Shown: positions 33,727 through 44,566, counted from the stretch's first letter. The stretch: 64,000 nucleotides of DNA from CAVQBJ01 sp963710725 (GCA_963710725.1 CAVQBJ010000008.1:1178001-1242000); one strand, 5' to 3'. Notes: generated by a model not told the origin, from the letters alone. Numbers and translations: made by a program.

Positions 33727-34605
33727 TCATCGACCACCCGCCGGCGCGTAGGCCACCACCCAGTCCACGTACATTCGCACCACCGGTGGCGTGCTCGAGT
33801 CGGGGCAATGCTCCCACGTGCCCGCGCACGGCCACGCCTGCGTCTGCATGTCCATCACCATCGGTGTCGCCGGCACGCCGCCGCTGCGCATCGTGAGCCA
33901 CACGCGCCCGTCGAGGGTGTAGCGCAGACTCCCCGGGGTCCACTCGACTCCGAGCGTGTGCCACTGCGTCAGGTTCACCACAACGCCCTTGGAGATCGTC
34001 TCATCGGCGCGCCCGTAATGCAGGGTGGCAAGCGTGCTGAGGCGGTTGGTGCCGTTATCCTCACTGAAGTCGACCTCCGGCGGCCAGCTGTGATCGGCAG
34101 GCACCAGCAGTAACCCGTGCGCGATGCCCACGCCCGGGTCGAGGCGGAAGCGGACGAGGTACTTGCCGTAGGTCTGCACGAGGCCGGGGCTGCTGGACAC
34201 TCCGCCGCTCGTCCAGCGGTCGCCATCGCGCGGGTCCCGGTAGGCGCTGATCACCAGCGTGCCACCCGACACGCTGACGTGAGACGGGTCGAACCAGCCG
34301 ACCGGATCACCGCCGGGCTGTCCGTAGTACAGGCGCCACTTGTGGGGGTCGAGAGCGTGCCCGGCGAAATCGTCGGAGAAGACCTGACGCCACCCGGGAA
34401 TGTTGCCCGTCGGCATCGGCTCCCGCCGACCGGCTCCGGCCGCGGGCACGGCGGTCGCGGTCGGCGGAACATCGGTGCCCGGCGGCGATCGTCCCCACAG
34501 CGACAGGCCGAAGGCCACGAGCGCGACGAGCATGACACCGATCAATGTCGCCACGCCGCCGTTCGGCATGGCCGGGCGCTTCGCGGCTGTCTCGCCCGAT
34601 CGCAT
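33727..34605 (-). CDS. GH16-family glucanase, membrane-anchored or secreted
   Basis: 292 residues. An N-terminal hydrophobic helix (about 19-38) without an obvious cleavage site suggests an anchor or uncleaved signal. The GH16 domain has VFSDDFAGHALDPHKW, WFDPSHVSVSGGTLV, YGKYLVRFRLDPG, catalytic PPEVDFSEDNG, NLTQWHTLGVEW and a closing VDWVVAYAP. It lies tail-to-tail with a broken copy, 11 bp apart. The likely role is trimming of an extracellular glucan of the exopolysaccharide clusters. Substrate is not fixed by the motif alone. A 17-codon ORF ends 3 bp before its start. Confidence 0.88.
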   Translation of the reverse strand: MRSGETAAKRPAMPNGGVATLIGVMLVALVAFGLSLWGRSPPGTDVPPTATAVPAAGAGRREPMPTGNIPGWRQVFSDDFAGHALDPHKWRLYYGQPGGDPVGWFDPSHVSVSGGTLVISAYRDPRDGDRWTSGGVSSSPGLVQTYGKYLVRFRLDPGVGIAHGLLLVPADHSWPPEVDFSEDNGTNRLSTLATLHYGRADETISKGVVVNLTQWHTLGVEWTPGSLRYTLDGRVWLTMRSGGVPATPMVMDMQTQAWPCAGTWEHCPDSSTPPVVRMYVDWVVAYAPAGGR

Positions 34606-34608
34606 CGG

Positions 34609-34662
34609 TCACGGGACGAGGAGCCCCGCCGAGACCGAGCCGATGAACGCGGCACGTCTCAT
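34609..34662 (-). CDS. Possible 17-residue leader ORF with Tat-like motif
   Basis: ATG at 34662, reading MRRAAFIGSVSAGLLVP then TGA at 34611-34609, three bases before the GH16 ATG. It looks like the start of a signal peptide with RRxxFIG but stops at once. It may be a coupled leader peptide, a decayed signal or chance. Confidence 0.3.
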   Translation of the reverse strand: MRRAAFIGSVSAGLLVP

Positions 34663-34768
34663 GCCAGGACCCTAGAGCGCGACGGCGAACGTGCGATCCG
34701 GCCCGGGCCACACGCTCGGTCCGTAGTTGGGCGCAGAGCTGGCCGTGGGCGGTTGAGCCGCTCATTCT

Positions 34769-36745
34769 CTACGCGGCGGCGCCGGGGTAGGGCGACGCGG
34801 CGGGGAACACGTCATCGACGGGCGCCGGCCTGCCGATCGCATAGCCCTGTGCGCAGCCGACGCCGTAGTCGACCAACTGGGAGAGCAGTTGCGGTTCCTC
34901 GACCCCCTCGGCGACGGTCACGTGGTGGAAGCCCCGCGCGTAGTCCGACGATGGCGCGGACGACCGTTTCCGTTGAGGTTCGAGGAGAGATCGCGCACGA
35001 ACGAGATGTCGATCTTGAGCAGGTCGACGGGCAGTCGTTTGAGATGTTCGAGCGTTCCGTAACCAGTGCCGAAGTCGTCCAGCGCGATCCGACAGCCGAG
35101 TCCGGCGAAGCCTCGCGCACGAATGTCTCAGCCACGGGCAGGGTCGGCTCTTAGGGCGGTCTCGGTGATCTCGCACACGAGCCGCTGAGGGTCGACGCGG
35201 TGCTCCTCGAGCGCGTGCGCGAACGCCATGGAGAGTCCCAGGCGCCCGAGCGAGGCACCGGACAGGTTGAAGTGCACCGTGCGACCGCGGCCGGCCAGCG
35301 CAACGGCCTCGTGCATCACCCAACGATCGACCTCGACAATGAGCCCGAAGCGCTCGGCCGCCGGCAGGAACCTCCCCGGCGCCACGACGGTGCCGCCGGG
35401 CCCGAGCATCCGCACGAGCAGTTCGTGGCTGATCACCGCGCCGGTCCCGAGGTCGATGATCGGCTGCGCGTGCAGGACGAGGCGGCCCTCGTCCAGCGCA
35501 TCCTTGACCCGGCCGACCCAGCCGAGCATCTCCAGCTCCTGCCGCTCATGGCGGGCCTGACTCCGGCGAGCACGGATGTCGCGAAAGACGACCACCGTGC
35601 CGGCGGTGTGGCCACTCTCCAGCGGCGCGGCATCGTAGGCGACCGGTAGCAGCGTGCCGTCCTTGCGCGTGAATACGTCCTCGCTCACCTGGGTGCCCTG
35701 CCCACGCAAGCGGACGGGCGCTGCGGACCAATCCGCAATCGGATAGGGCGAGCCGTCCTCCCGCTGGTAATGGGTCACCTCGTGCATGACGCGTCCAAGG
35801 AGCTCGCCGGCGGTCCAGCCGAGCAGCTGCTCGGCCGCTCGGTTCATGAACGTCAGCCGGCCGTCGGGGTCTTCGGCGAACATCCCGTCGGTCATGCTCT
35901 GCATGAGGGCAGCGAGCAGGTGCGCGGAGTCTTCCACCTGCGCCTGGCGGTCTTCTCTAGCCTCGGTGATGTCGGAGAACGAGACCATCACACCGGAGAT
36001 CGGCGAGCCGCCGCGGCTGAGGACGTGCGAGTCCATCGAGATCCAGATCATTGCGCCGTCAGGCTTATGAACGCCCATCACGACGGCCCGCTGGGCCTCA
36101 CCGGTCCGCAGCGTCACCGTCGCCGGGTGCGACGCGACGGGGAACGGGCGCGCCGTCGTCGTGGATGGTGGTGCGCCAAGACGGATCGACGAGGGGCCCG
36201 TCGTCCATGGTCTGACCGGGCCCGAGGCCGAGGATGCGTCTCGCTGCGTCGTTACACGAGACGACGCGACCGAAACGGTCGACCATCACCAACCCCTCAT
36301 TGAGGGTGTCGACGATGTTCCGAAGGTGCTGCGCGCTCTCGGCGAGCGCAACCTCCGCCAACTCCTGGCCCACGCCCGGTGCTCCACCTCCCGCAGCTGC
36401 AGGCGGACGGCGAGTCCCAGGCGGCTGAGGTGAGCCCTATCGACGAAATCGACGGCGCCCTCACGGACAGCCGAGCATGGCGACGTTATCGCTGGCCGCG
36501 GCCGAGATGAGCAGGCACGGCGCGTCGCTTCCCTGCTCGGCGAGCACACGGAGCGCCTCGAACGAATCGATGCGTTCGCCCTTGTGCTCGCAGAGGACGA
36601 TGTCGAAGCGCCCCCGTCCCAGCGCGGCCGACATCGCCTCCCCGTCGGCTACGCGGCGCCAGCGCACCCGGTAGCCGGCGTTCTCGAGCGCGTGCACCTC
36701 GAGCTCGGCATCGGCCTCCGAGTCCTCCACGATGAGTGCGGACAG
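34769..36745 (-). pseudogene. REC-PAS-PAS-EAL c-di-GMP phosphodiesterase-type protein, multiple frameshifts
   Basis: Assembled from frame segments on the minus strand. A receiver domain (LIVEDSEADAELEVHALENAG..., 36461-36745) has CEHKG at the acceptor position, Glu where Asp is usual. It continues as AVDFVDRAHL in a second frame. A PAS domain (NIVDTLNEGLVMVDRFGRVV, near 36150-36310), a second PAS (LMQSMTDGMFAEDPDGRL, near 35700-35900) and an EAL domain (35000-35520) follow. EAL motifs: HAQPIIDLG, HELLVRM (ELL), FNLSGASLG, EITETAL, DDFGTGYG, LLKIDISFV, AEGVEE. At least five breaks: about 36480, 36400, 36120, 35130 and 34960. The receiver start is unclear (CTG 36745 or GTG 36730). Motifs on both sides of each break are conserved, so any decay is recent, or the breaks are sequence errors. 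Confidence 0.75.
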
Positions 36746-37626
36746 CGTCGCGGCCGGCGCGGTGTCCGTGGTCGTGAGTCAGCCCCTTCCCGCCCTTCAC
36801 ACGCGGCTTAGATGGGTCGGCCTTGACTCGGGTGGCGGATCGCACTCGGCGTGGCCGTTGCGCGACCCAATTGTCTCCCTCCTGACAACTCCCTCTGTCG
36901 TCCGCGTAACGATCCCACCGGCGCGAGAGGAGCAACTCCGTAGTCGATAGTACACCTCGCCGGAGGACTACTGAGTGGTCAACGCGAGCGGAAAACAGCT
37001 GCTCTTGACAGACAACTGCGTCCACCGCCTGCGGACCGGTGCGCCGGTCTTCGGTGCTAGGCGGGGTGCCCCCAACGACGTGGCGAGACGGCCAGGCTGA
37101 TTACCAGCACCCACGCTGACGTCCGCCGCAGCGAGCGACACGGGGCCTCGGCCCGATCAGGGCAGGAACTCGAATCCAGCCCGGAAACGAGCGACTCGTC
37201 CAGTCGCGTGGTCCGCCACGGCCGCGAGTGGGTGGCGCGCCGCCGTGTGGCGGGGCCCCAGCCGCGCCCAGTGGATCCGAGGGCCGTCCAGACCCCCGCC
37301 ACAGCAGAGCCCGATCCAGTAGCAGACATCACGGCAACACAGAAGAGCGCGCGCATGCCGGCGTCGAGCCGGTCTCGCGCCCGAGCGGCACAGCGCCTTG
37401 TTGATCACAGCACCCAACAGCTGGGGTTCGACGCTGAACGTGCGCGTAGGCCGCAGCGCTTGGCGTGAAGGTCACACATTTCCGATCGGCCGCGGCACGC
37501 CGGCCCGCCGCGCATTTCACAGAACACATCAGCGCCAGCGCCAGACGGTGATGAAGCGAACCGCCCTCCGAGTTCGGATTCATATATGCGACAGGCGTCG
37601 CAGGCGGCGAGCGCCCATCGCCGTGG
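36746..37626. other. Gap of about 880 bp without a convincing gene
   Basis: Several open frames occur on both strands. The longest minus-strand one, 37057-37356, begins with a signal-like MRALFCVAVMSATGSGSAVAG but continues as Arg/Ser/Thr-rich sequence of no recognisable fold. No terminator, repeat or RNA gene seen. Slightly more A/T-rich patches occur near 36870-37010, where a promoter for the minus-strand REC-PAS-EAL gene could lie. Given the many indels around it, a broken small gene cannot be excluded. Confidence 0.4.
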
Positions 37627-39137
37627 TCACAGCGCGCCGGTCGTCGGTGACGGTACCGGCCCCATGGTGAACATGATGCCGGCTCCAGCACTGACGCCAG
37701 ACAGGCTCGCGGCGTCGATACGGAGGCTGGATCGGCCCGTGCCGAACAGCAGGCCCGTCGCCGAGGGCCGGGACGCCGTGCAGGATGAGGTCCGAACCGG
37801 CGCCCACTGTCGCGATGGCCGAGCCGTAGGAGCCGGTCGTGCCGTACTGGAAGTAGTAGGTCGTCGCATTCCGTGCGGACTGTACGCTGCCGGTGAGCGT
37901 CGCCGTGCTGTCGGTCACGCCGCTGGCGATCGGTGGCTGCGGTCGAAGCGCCGGGATTCCCGACCGTTCGGGGTGCCGAGGCCGGTCGGCCGTCATAGCC
38001 GTGCCGGCGTCGCACAGGTAGGTGCCGCAGGATCCGTTGCTGCCGGACGTGATCGAAGTCGGCCGAGGTTCGCGTATGCGTACTCGGGGACGCCGCCGCC
38101 CCGGTCAGGGCGTCGTAGGCGGCAATGATGGGCTCGACAGACTGGTGCCGCCGTCGACGACCCAGCCCCCGCTGGAGCCAGTACACGGCGGCGCCGGTGG
38201 CGGGGTCGGCGACCGCCGATACGTCGGCCACCGTGCGGTTCGCACAGCGTGTCCGGTCTGCCACGGCGGCTTCGGGTCGTAGCGCGAGCAGCCGCTGCCG
38301 CGCCCGGCCAAGCGACTCTCGGCCCATCCGCGCGCCGTCGCCGGGCGGCGTCAGCGACGTTCCGCCGACCGCGGTCACGTACCGCGAGGCGGCCGGGTAC
38401 TCGACGCCGTAGCCGAGTCGCCGGAGCTGGCCATGACGGCGATGCCGGGATGGTCGTAGTACGGGGTCGAAGGCGCTCTCGCCCGCGAACTCGGGGCCGC
38501 CGTAGCTGTTCGAGATCTCGGTGGCGCCCAGCGTCGCCGCCTCGTCGACGGCGGCCGCCAGGTCATGTCAGATCGCCGTTGTCCGCCTCGACGAGCAGGA
38601 TGTGACAGTTCGGGCAGATCGCCGAGACCATGTCGAGGTCGAGCGAGATCTCGTCGTCCCATCCCGCGTCGCCGGCGGGTAGTTGCTGCGCCAGTCTGAT
38701 CGACCTTGCGGAAGCAGCCGTTGGCGGTGGTGCAGGCGGGCAGGCCGTATTGCGCGCGGTAGATGGCAAGGTCCGACTCGGCGCGTCGGGTCGTCGTAGG
38801 CGTCGATCACGGCCACCGTCTGCGGTCGCCCAACGTCGCGGCCTCGCCGGCATGCCGTAGGCGCTCTGAAGATTCGCGGGTCCGTAGCCGAGCGGGGCCG
38901 CCGTGACCAGGGGCACGGCGCTCCGGCGCTTCCGACCGTCAGGACATCGGCCAGGCAGCGACACGCCCCAGCGGCGGCGGCTCGCCACCGGTCGGTAGGT
39001 GCTTCGGAACGGCGCGGGCGCGGCAGGGTGGACGGCTTCCCGGCGGCCAGGGCGGCCCGTGGCCGGAGGTCCACGAACCCGGCCGCGGCGCCGAGCAGCG
39101 GCTTCCATGCAACGGGGTGCCGGTTCGCCTCCTCCAC
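37627..39137 (-). pseudogene. Sedolisin-type (S53) protease, heavily frameshifted
   Basis: Pieces in all three minus-strand frames line up in order with an S53 protease. They are APLGYGPANLQSAYGMPA (near 38880), VAVIDAYDDP (38810), AESDLAIYRAQYGLPACTTANGC (seen after correcting one base near 38780), the catalytic Glu/Asp stretch DDEISLDLDMVSAICPNC (38660), ATEISNSYGGPEFAGESAF (38500), TAVGGTSLTPPG (38370), the catalytic Ser in GGTSLSSP (38140), and a fibronectin-like domain with TYYFQYGTTGSYGSA (37860). About ten single-base shifts are needed. It parallels the copy at 1-1536 (same Ser motif and fibronectin-like tail). Start ATG at 39137 and stop at 37627 are best guesses. Whether it is expressed is doubtful if the breaks are real. 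Confidence 0.72.
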
Positions 39138-39241
39138 TGGCTGGAACGACGATGATTTACCCCATACAAGGATTCAGGTCGGTGACATCCGGGGCTGACC
39201 CCGGCGAGTTCCGTTCTTCCACGGTGCCGGCGACGTGCCTG

Positions 39242-41687
39242 TCAGGCGCGCGTGAAGAAGGCCTGATCGACGGGCACCGGACGCCCGAGGGCGAAGCCCT
39301 GGCCGAAGTCGGCGTGCATCTCGGTGAGCAGCGCGATGGTCCGGGAGTCCTCGATCCCTTCGGCGACCGTCTTCTGGCCGAAGCCCCGCGCGAGGCTGAC
39401 GACGGCCTCCACGACATGGCGGCTGGCGTCGTTGGTGGCGATGTCGCGGATGAACTCGATGTCGATCTTCAGGTAATCGACGGGGAGCCGCTTGAGGTAG
39501 GCAAACCCGGCATAGCCGGTCCCGAAGTCGTCGAGGGCGATTTCGCAGCCCAGGTCCGACAGCTGCTGCAGCAGCGTCTCGGCCGGCAGCTCGTTGCCAT
39601 CAGCGCGGTCCGGTGAGCTCGATGACCATGTCTCGCGGGTCCGCGCCGCTGCTCTCCAGAGCGGTCCGGAGTCGAAGAGGCCGAGGTCGGCCAGTGAGCG
39701 CCCGACAGGTTCAACTGCACGCGCTGACCCTCGCCGCACAGCCGCGCAGCTTCACCGATCACCCAGCGATCGATCGCCGTGATCAGGCCGCTGCGTTCGG
39801 CAGCAGGCAGGAACTCATCCGGGGGCACGAACGCGCCGTCGCGCCCGACCATCCGGATCAGCAGCTCGTGCTGGAACGTCGAACCGAGGCCAGCTCGACA
39901 ATCGGCTGGGCATAGAGAACGAGCCGCTGCTCCCGCAGGGCGTCGCGGATATGGCCCACGTCCATCAGCGTGTCGAGCTGGCTGCGCAGCTTCTCCTGCT
40001 CGGCCTTCTGCAGTGTGATGTCACTGAACACGACGACCGACCCCGTCACGGCATCTCCGGTTCTGAGCGGTGATAAGATGTACTGCACGGCGACGTCGGT
40101 GCCGTCTCGGCGCACGAAGACGTCGTCGGCCACGCGTACCACCGCGCCACTGACGCGCGACGCGGTCATCGGGCAGTCCGCGACCAGGTATGGCCGTCCG
40201 TCGGGTCGACGGAAGTGCACGGCGTCGTGCGTCGGGCGGCCCCGGAGCTCGCCTTCGTTCCAGCCGAGCAGCTGTTCGGCCGCGGGTTCATGTATTTCAG
40301 CCCGCCCTCGCCGTCCAGGGTGCAGACCCTTCGCCCATGCTCTCGGTGACGGCACCGAGATAGTCGCGCGCCTCGCGCAGCTCGGTCTCCGCCCGCACGC
40401 GCGACGTGATGTCGTGATGCTGCAGAACCGTCTTGGCCGGGCCCGCTGCGATGTGGCGCGACGCGCGCGAGCCAGCCAGCGCTCGCCGTCGGGCGTGCGG
40501 CAGGGATATTCGACCATGAACTCCTCGCGCTCCCTCCTGAGCATCTCGTCCAGGGACTGCGCGATCTTCGCGGCGAACCGGTCCTGCACGCCGATCGCGT
40601 CGCAGACCTGCACGTAGACGGCGCCGATGCCGACGTTACGGTGCTCGATGCCGCCGTCATCCGCTCCCAGGCTGCGTTCACCGCGAGGATCTTCCCCGTG
40701 TCGTCGAGCACGACCACGTAGGCGGCCAGCGAGTCGAGGGTGGCCTGGGCGAAGTCCTGGGATTGCTGCGTCTCGATCTGCGCCCGTACGACTTCGGTGA
40801 CGTCCCGGTGGTCCCGTGCACGCCGACCACCTTGCCGCCGCGGCCGAGCACGCGGCCCCACACGACTGCAGCCGCGAGGCTGCCCGCTGAGGACAGTGCC
40901 GGAAAGCGCAGGATGAACTTGCTGTCCTCACCGTCGGCGACGCGCGCGGCCGCGCCTTCCACCGCCGCGCGGTGGGCCGGGGACATCAGCGCGGCGGCAT
41001 CCGCGGCGCTGCCGGTGCCGGATCCGGCGCTGGCCAGGCATCGACGCCGCATGTCCCACTTCCACGTCGACGTACTCGTTGCGGCATAGGCCTGGTCGCT
41101 TCGAGCGCGCAGCGCTTCCCGCGATGCCTCGGCCGCCTTGCGCCGCGAGATCTCCTCGGCCACGGCACACGAGTACGTGCCGTCGTCGTAGGTCGACCAC
41201 AGCAGCCAGCGGTAGGTGCCGTCCGAGCAGCGAGACCGGCTCTCCGAGCGCGCGACGCAGCCCGGGCAGCGGCGGGCGCGCTCGCGCATGGCGGCCGCGC
41301 TCCCGAGATCCTCCGGATGCACGAGCTCGCGCTGGGAGCGTCCGATGAGCTGCTCGCGAGTCCAGCCCAGCATGCGCCCCAGGCCGGGTTGGTCACGACG
41401 AAGCGGCCCTGCTCGTCGAGCACGGCGAACAGGTCCGATGACAGCTCCCAGAACACCTCGGCATCGCTCAGCGCGCCTCTGCCGCTGGGCAGGCGCCGCG
41501 CCGTGTAGGCGCGGGCCGAGCGCCGCTTGACCACCGCGCGACGGCTCGCTTTCACGGGCGCCGGAACGGATGCCGCGCGATCGGGAGGGGGCGACTCGTT
41601 GCGCCGCCCGCTGGCTCGCTGGGTGCGCCCAAGCGGAGCCTCAGAGCTTCCGGACTTGCCCCGACCCGACGGCAACCCGCGAGTCAT
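39242..41687 (-). pseudogene. Multi-PAS-EAL c-di-GMP phosphodiesterase-type protein, multiple frameshifts
   Basis: Order of pieces on the minus strand: Arg/Ser-rich start (ATG 41687); PAS 1 (ELSSDLFAVLDEQGRFVVTNPAW, then MLGWTREQLIGRSQRELVHPED after a shift near 41380); a second PAS-like region (about 40800-41100); PAS 3 (SLAAYVVVLDDTGKILAVNAAWERM, 40650-40750); PAS 4 (near 39980-40330, VVFSDITLQKAEQEKL); then EAL (39242-39920). EAL motifs: YAQPIVELA, FLPAAERSGLI, LNLSGAHW, IALDDFGTGYAGFAYL, YLKIDIEFI, AEGIEDS, GQGFALGRP. At least seven breaks: about 41380, 40830, 40650, 40450, 40300, 39890 and 39690. The HExLxR-type EAL signature itself falls at a break. It is divergent from the PAS-GGDEF-glycosidase gene. 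Confidence 0.72.
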
Positions 41688-41939
41688 AGCCAGCCTCCCT
41701 CTCTTCCACAGCGCCGCTGACTCGGACCAAAGGCGGCCCGATCAACGCGAGCGCTCATATGTAGTGTCCACCGTTTTGCCTGCTGACGCAATGCTTTTCG
41801 TAGATTCCCGCACGAGCCACGCGCCCGCTACGGTCGGTTGCGTTGGCGCGCCGCTGATCGAGGTCGCTCACCGGTCAGCCGGCGCGCATTACTACGCACG
41901 CGAAGTGGTCGTTCACCCCGATGCGCGCGCCCCGCGCCG

Positions 41940-41946
41940 GCGTAAC
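41940..41946 (+). promoter_or_regulatory. Candidate -10/leaderless element before PAS-GGDEF-glycosidase gene
   Basis: GCGTAAC, 10 nt before the GTG at 41957. TAACGT fits TANNNT. It is shared in sequence and spacing with the paralogue at 12148. Confidence 0.35.
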
Positions 41947-41956
41947 GTCGCCGGGC

Positions 41957-44520
41957 GTGGGATGGAAGGGCGGCTCCGCGTTCGACGAACGGCCGGCGGC
42001 CGAGTTACGGCTCGAGGCGGCGTGGGCGAGTGCCCCGATCGGCATCGGATTCCTCGACCGCGACGGCCGCTGGCTTGGAGTCAACCCCGCGCTGTGCGAG
42101 CTGAGCGGGCGCTCCGAGCAGGAGTTGCTAGGCGGTTCGGTTGGCGGGCTGCTCGACCTCGAGCTCGCCGCCGACCACCGCGCGTCGCTCACCGCGGTGC
42201 TCGAGCACGACGCCGCCGAGAGCGGCGCGAGGCGGCGACGGTTCACGCGCGCCAACGGCGAGCACGGCACCGCGCTTGTATCGCTGTCGCGCTTGCCGGG
42301 CGCCGACGGCGCCGCGGCGGAGTTCATCGCCCACGTCGAGGACGTCACCGAGCTCGACCACCTCGCGGTCAGCTCGCCGGCCTCGCGCCGCACGATGCGC
42401 TGACGGGCCTGGCTGGCCGGCGGTCGTTCATCCGCGACCTCGCCCTGCAGGTCGCGCGGGGCCAGCGCTACGGCGAGACGGCCGCGCTCGTGGTGCTCGA
42501 CATCGACGGCTTCGCGGCGCTGAATGAGACGCGCGGGCGAGCGGCGGGCGACCGGGTGCTCGTCGCCATCGGCCGCGCCCTGAACGAGCGCCTGCGTCGC
42601 AGCGACGTGCTGGCGCGGGTCGGACCCGACGAGTTCGCCGTCCTGCTGCCGGGTGGCGATGACCGCGTACGGGTCGCCGAGGCGCTGCAGGAGCTGACGG
42701 CGGGTCTCCAGCTCGACGACGAGACGCTGTGCGTGACGGCGACGGTCGGCGTGAGTGTCGTCGATCGCTCCGCGCTCAGCGCCGAGGTCGTCCTCGGGGA
42801 GCTCGAGCGCCTGACCCTGCAGGAGCACCCGGCCGGCGCGCAGGTCGGCTTCCCCTCACGCGCGGCGACGTCGCTCACCGGCGTGCGCGTCCTGCAGCTG
42901 ACGCGCCGACGCCTCGGGGCCACGGCGATCGCTGTCGCGGCGCTCGCGGGGGCCGCCGTGGGGATCGCCACGATCGTCAGCCCGCCCTCGCATCGGCCGG
43001 TGCTCCACATCTCGCCGCGCAATGTGCGCGTGTCGACCAGCGGGCGCTTCACGGTCCCCCTGTCGTGCGGCAACGCGACCTGTCGCGGCGTGCTCGCGCT
43101 CACGAGCACGATCCCCGCGATCGGGCGGTATGGGGTCGCGCGCAGCGTGGTCGTGGCGAGCGTGGGCTTCTCGGTCCGCGCCGGGCACACGAACGCAACG
43201 CCGGGCCGATTGACCGTGACCGGACGGCGTCTGTTCGAGGCCGAGAACCGGCGCCTGGTCGTGCGCGCGGGGACGGTGCTCGTCTCGCGCCTGTACTCGA
43301 CCGCGACGCAGCGGCGCATCCTGTTCTTGTACGCCGCCCCGGGCACGACCGCGCTCCCACCGTCGATCAGCACGACGACCACCGCGATACCGCCGCCCAC
43401 CCCCGCCGGTCCGACGGTGCAGATCGGCGCCGTCGGCATCAACGACATCAGCTCCGATGGAATCCTGCTACCGAATGCCAGCTGGGACGGGCCGGCCGAG
43501 CTCGACACGCTCGGCGCGGCCGGTGTGCAGCTCTACCGCGCCCGCATCCAGCTCAACTGCGTAGATCCGACCCACTCGGGTTCGTTCGACTTCAACACGC
43601 CGTCGGCGAGCTGCTACGGGCTCAGCTACGACGCGCTCGTCGGCGCGCTCGCGGTGCGCGGCATGACGATGCTGCCGATACTCATCAACTTCAACGGCTC
43701 GACGGTGCAGCCGCCGACGCCCGACGGCGCCGGCGGCAGCCCGACGATCTCCGAATTCGCCGCCTTCGCGGCCGCGGCGGCGGCGCGGTACGGACCGACC
43801 GGCAGCTACTGGCCGACGTGCGCGTGCACGCCGCACCCGATCTCCGCCTGGGAGATCTGGAACGAGGAGAACAACGGCTACTGGTGGAACGGTGCCGCCT
43901 CGGCGACACAGTACGCGGCCGTGTTCGCGGCCACGCGCGCCGCGCTGCGCAGCGTCGACCCGCAGGCCCGCGTCGTCGTCGGCGGGCTGACGTATGACCC
44001 GAACGGGCAACCGTCATTCGTGACGCCGCAGCAGATGATCCAGACGCTCGCGGCCGGCAACCCGAACGCGTTTGACGCCGTCGCGGTGCATCCCTACACC
44101 GACGCCACCGGCGCGAGCGCGTTCCAGCTCGCCGGCGACGCGATGAAACTGGTCGACCGCACGGCCGAGTACGTGACCGCGGCGACCGGCGGGGCACCCG
44201 GCACCCCGCCGCGCCAGCAGGTGTGGATCACCGAGATGGGGTGGTCCAACCTCGATGAGCCGGCGACCACGATCGCCGCCGGCCTGCAGACGTTCTTCGG
44301 GCTCGTGGCCCAGGGCGGACGCGCACGCGACAACATCGGCCCGATCATCTGGTACGACCTGCGCGATAACAACACGCTGACGACGCTCGACGACCAGCTC
44401 GGCCTGTTCTACACGGCGTCGAACGGCAGTAACGCGGGACCGAAACCGGTGTGGGCGGTGTTCAGCGCCGCGGCGTCCTACTCGGGGACGATCGCGCTCC
44501 CGCCGGCGCTCGGACCGTAG
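41957..44520 (+). pseudogene. PAS-GGDEF(degenerate)-TM-Ig-like-glycosidase fusion, one frameshift
   Basis: Read from the GTG at 41957, which aligns with the paralogue's ATG at 12148 (ATG 41921 is the longer option). PAS domain (about 15-125, SGRSEQELLGGS) in the first frame. The frame breaks near 42366 (HLA versus GQLAGLAPHDALTGLAGRR). Then comes a GGDEF domain with VGPDEF for GGDEF and RRSD kept at the I-site. A single helix (ATAIAVAALAGAAVGIATIV) leads to an Ig-like domain with a Cys pair (SCGNATCRG), a Pro/Thr linker and a clan-A-like glycosidase of about 350 residues with WEIWNEEN (acid/base Glu) and VWITEMGW (nucleophile Glu). The fusion links a c-di-GMP-type module to a surface glycosidase. 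If the break is a sequencing error the product is about 855 residues. Exact GH family not assigned. Confidence 0.83.
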
Positions 44521-44566
44521 CGGCCCCGGCGGGCCCCGGCCGGCTCGACGAGGCGGAGGCCTGGCC

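Noticed and set aside
32832..34605. Inverted GH16 pair as an insertion sequence or composite transposon
   Set aside because: No transposase, terminal repeats or target duplication seen.
37057..37356. Possible small secreted protein on the minus strand
   Set aside because: Signal-like start but no recognisable fold, no ribosome site, and it lies in an indel-rich stretch.
44521..44566. GC-rich inverted repeat as bidirectional terminator
   Set aside because: Only a 5-bp stem and no T-run; not above what the base composition would give.
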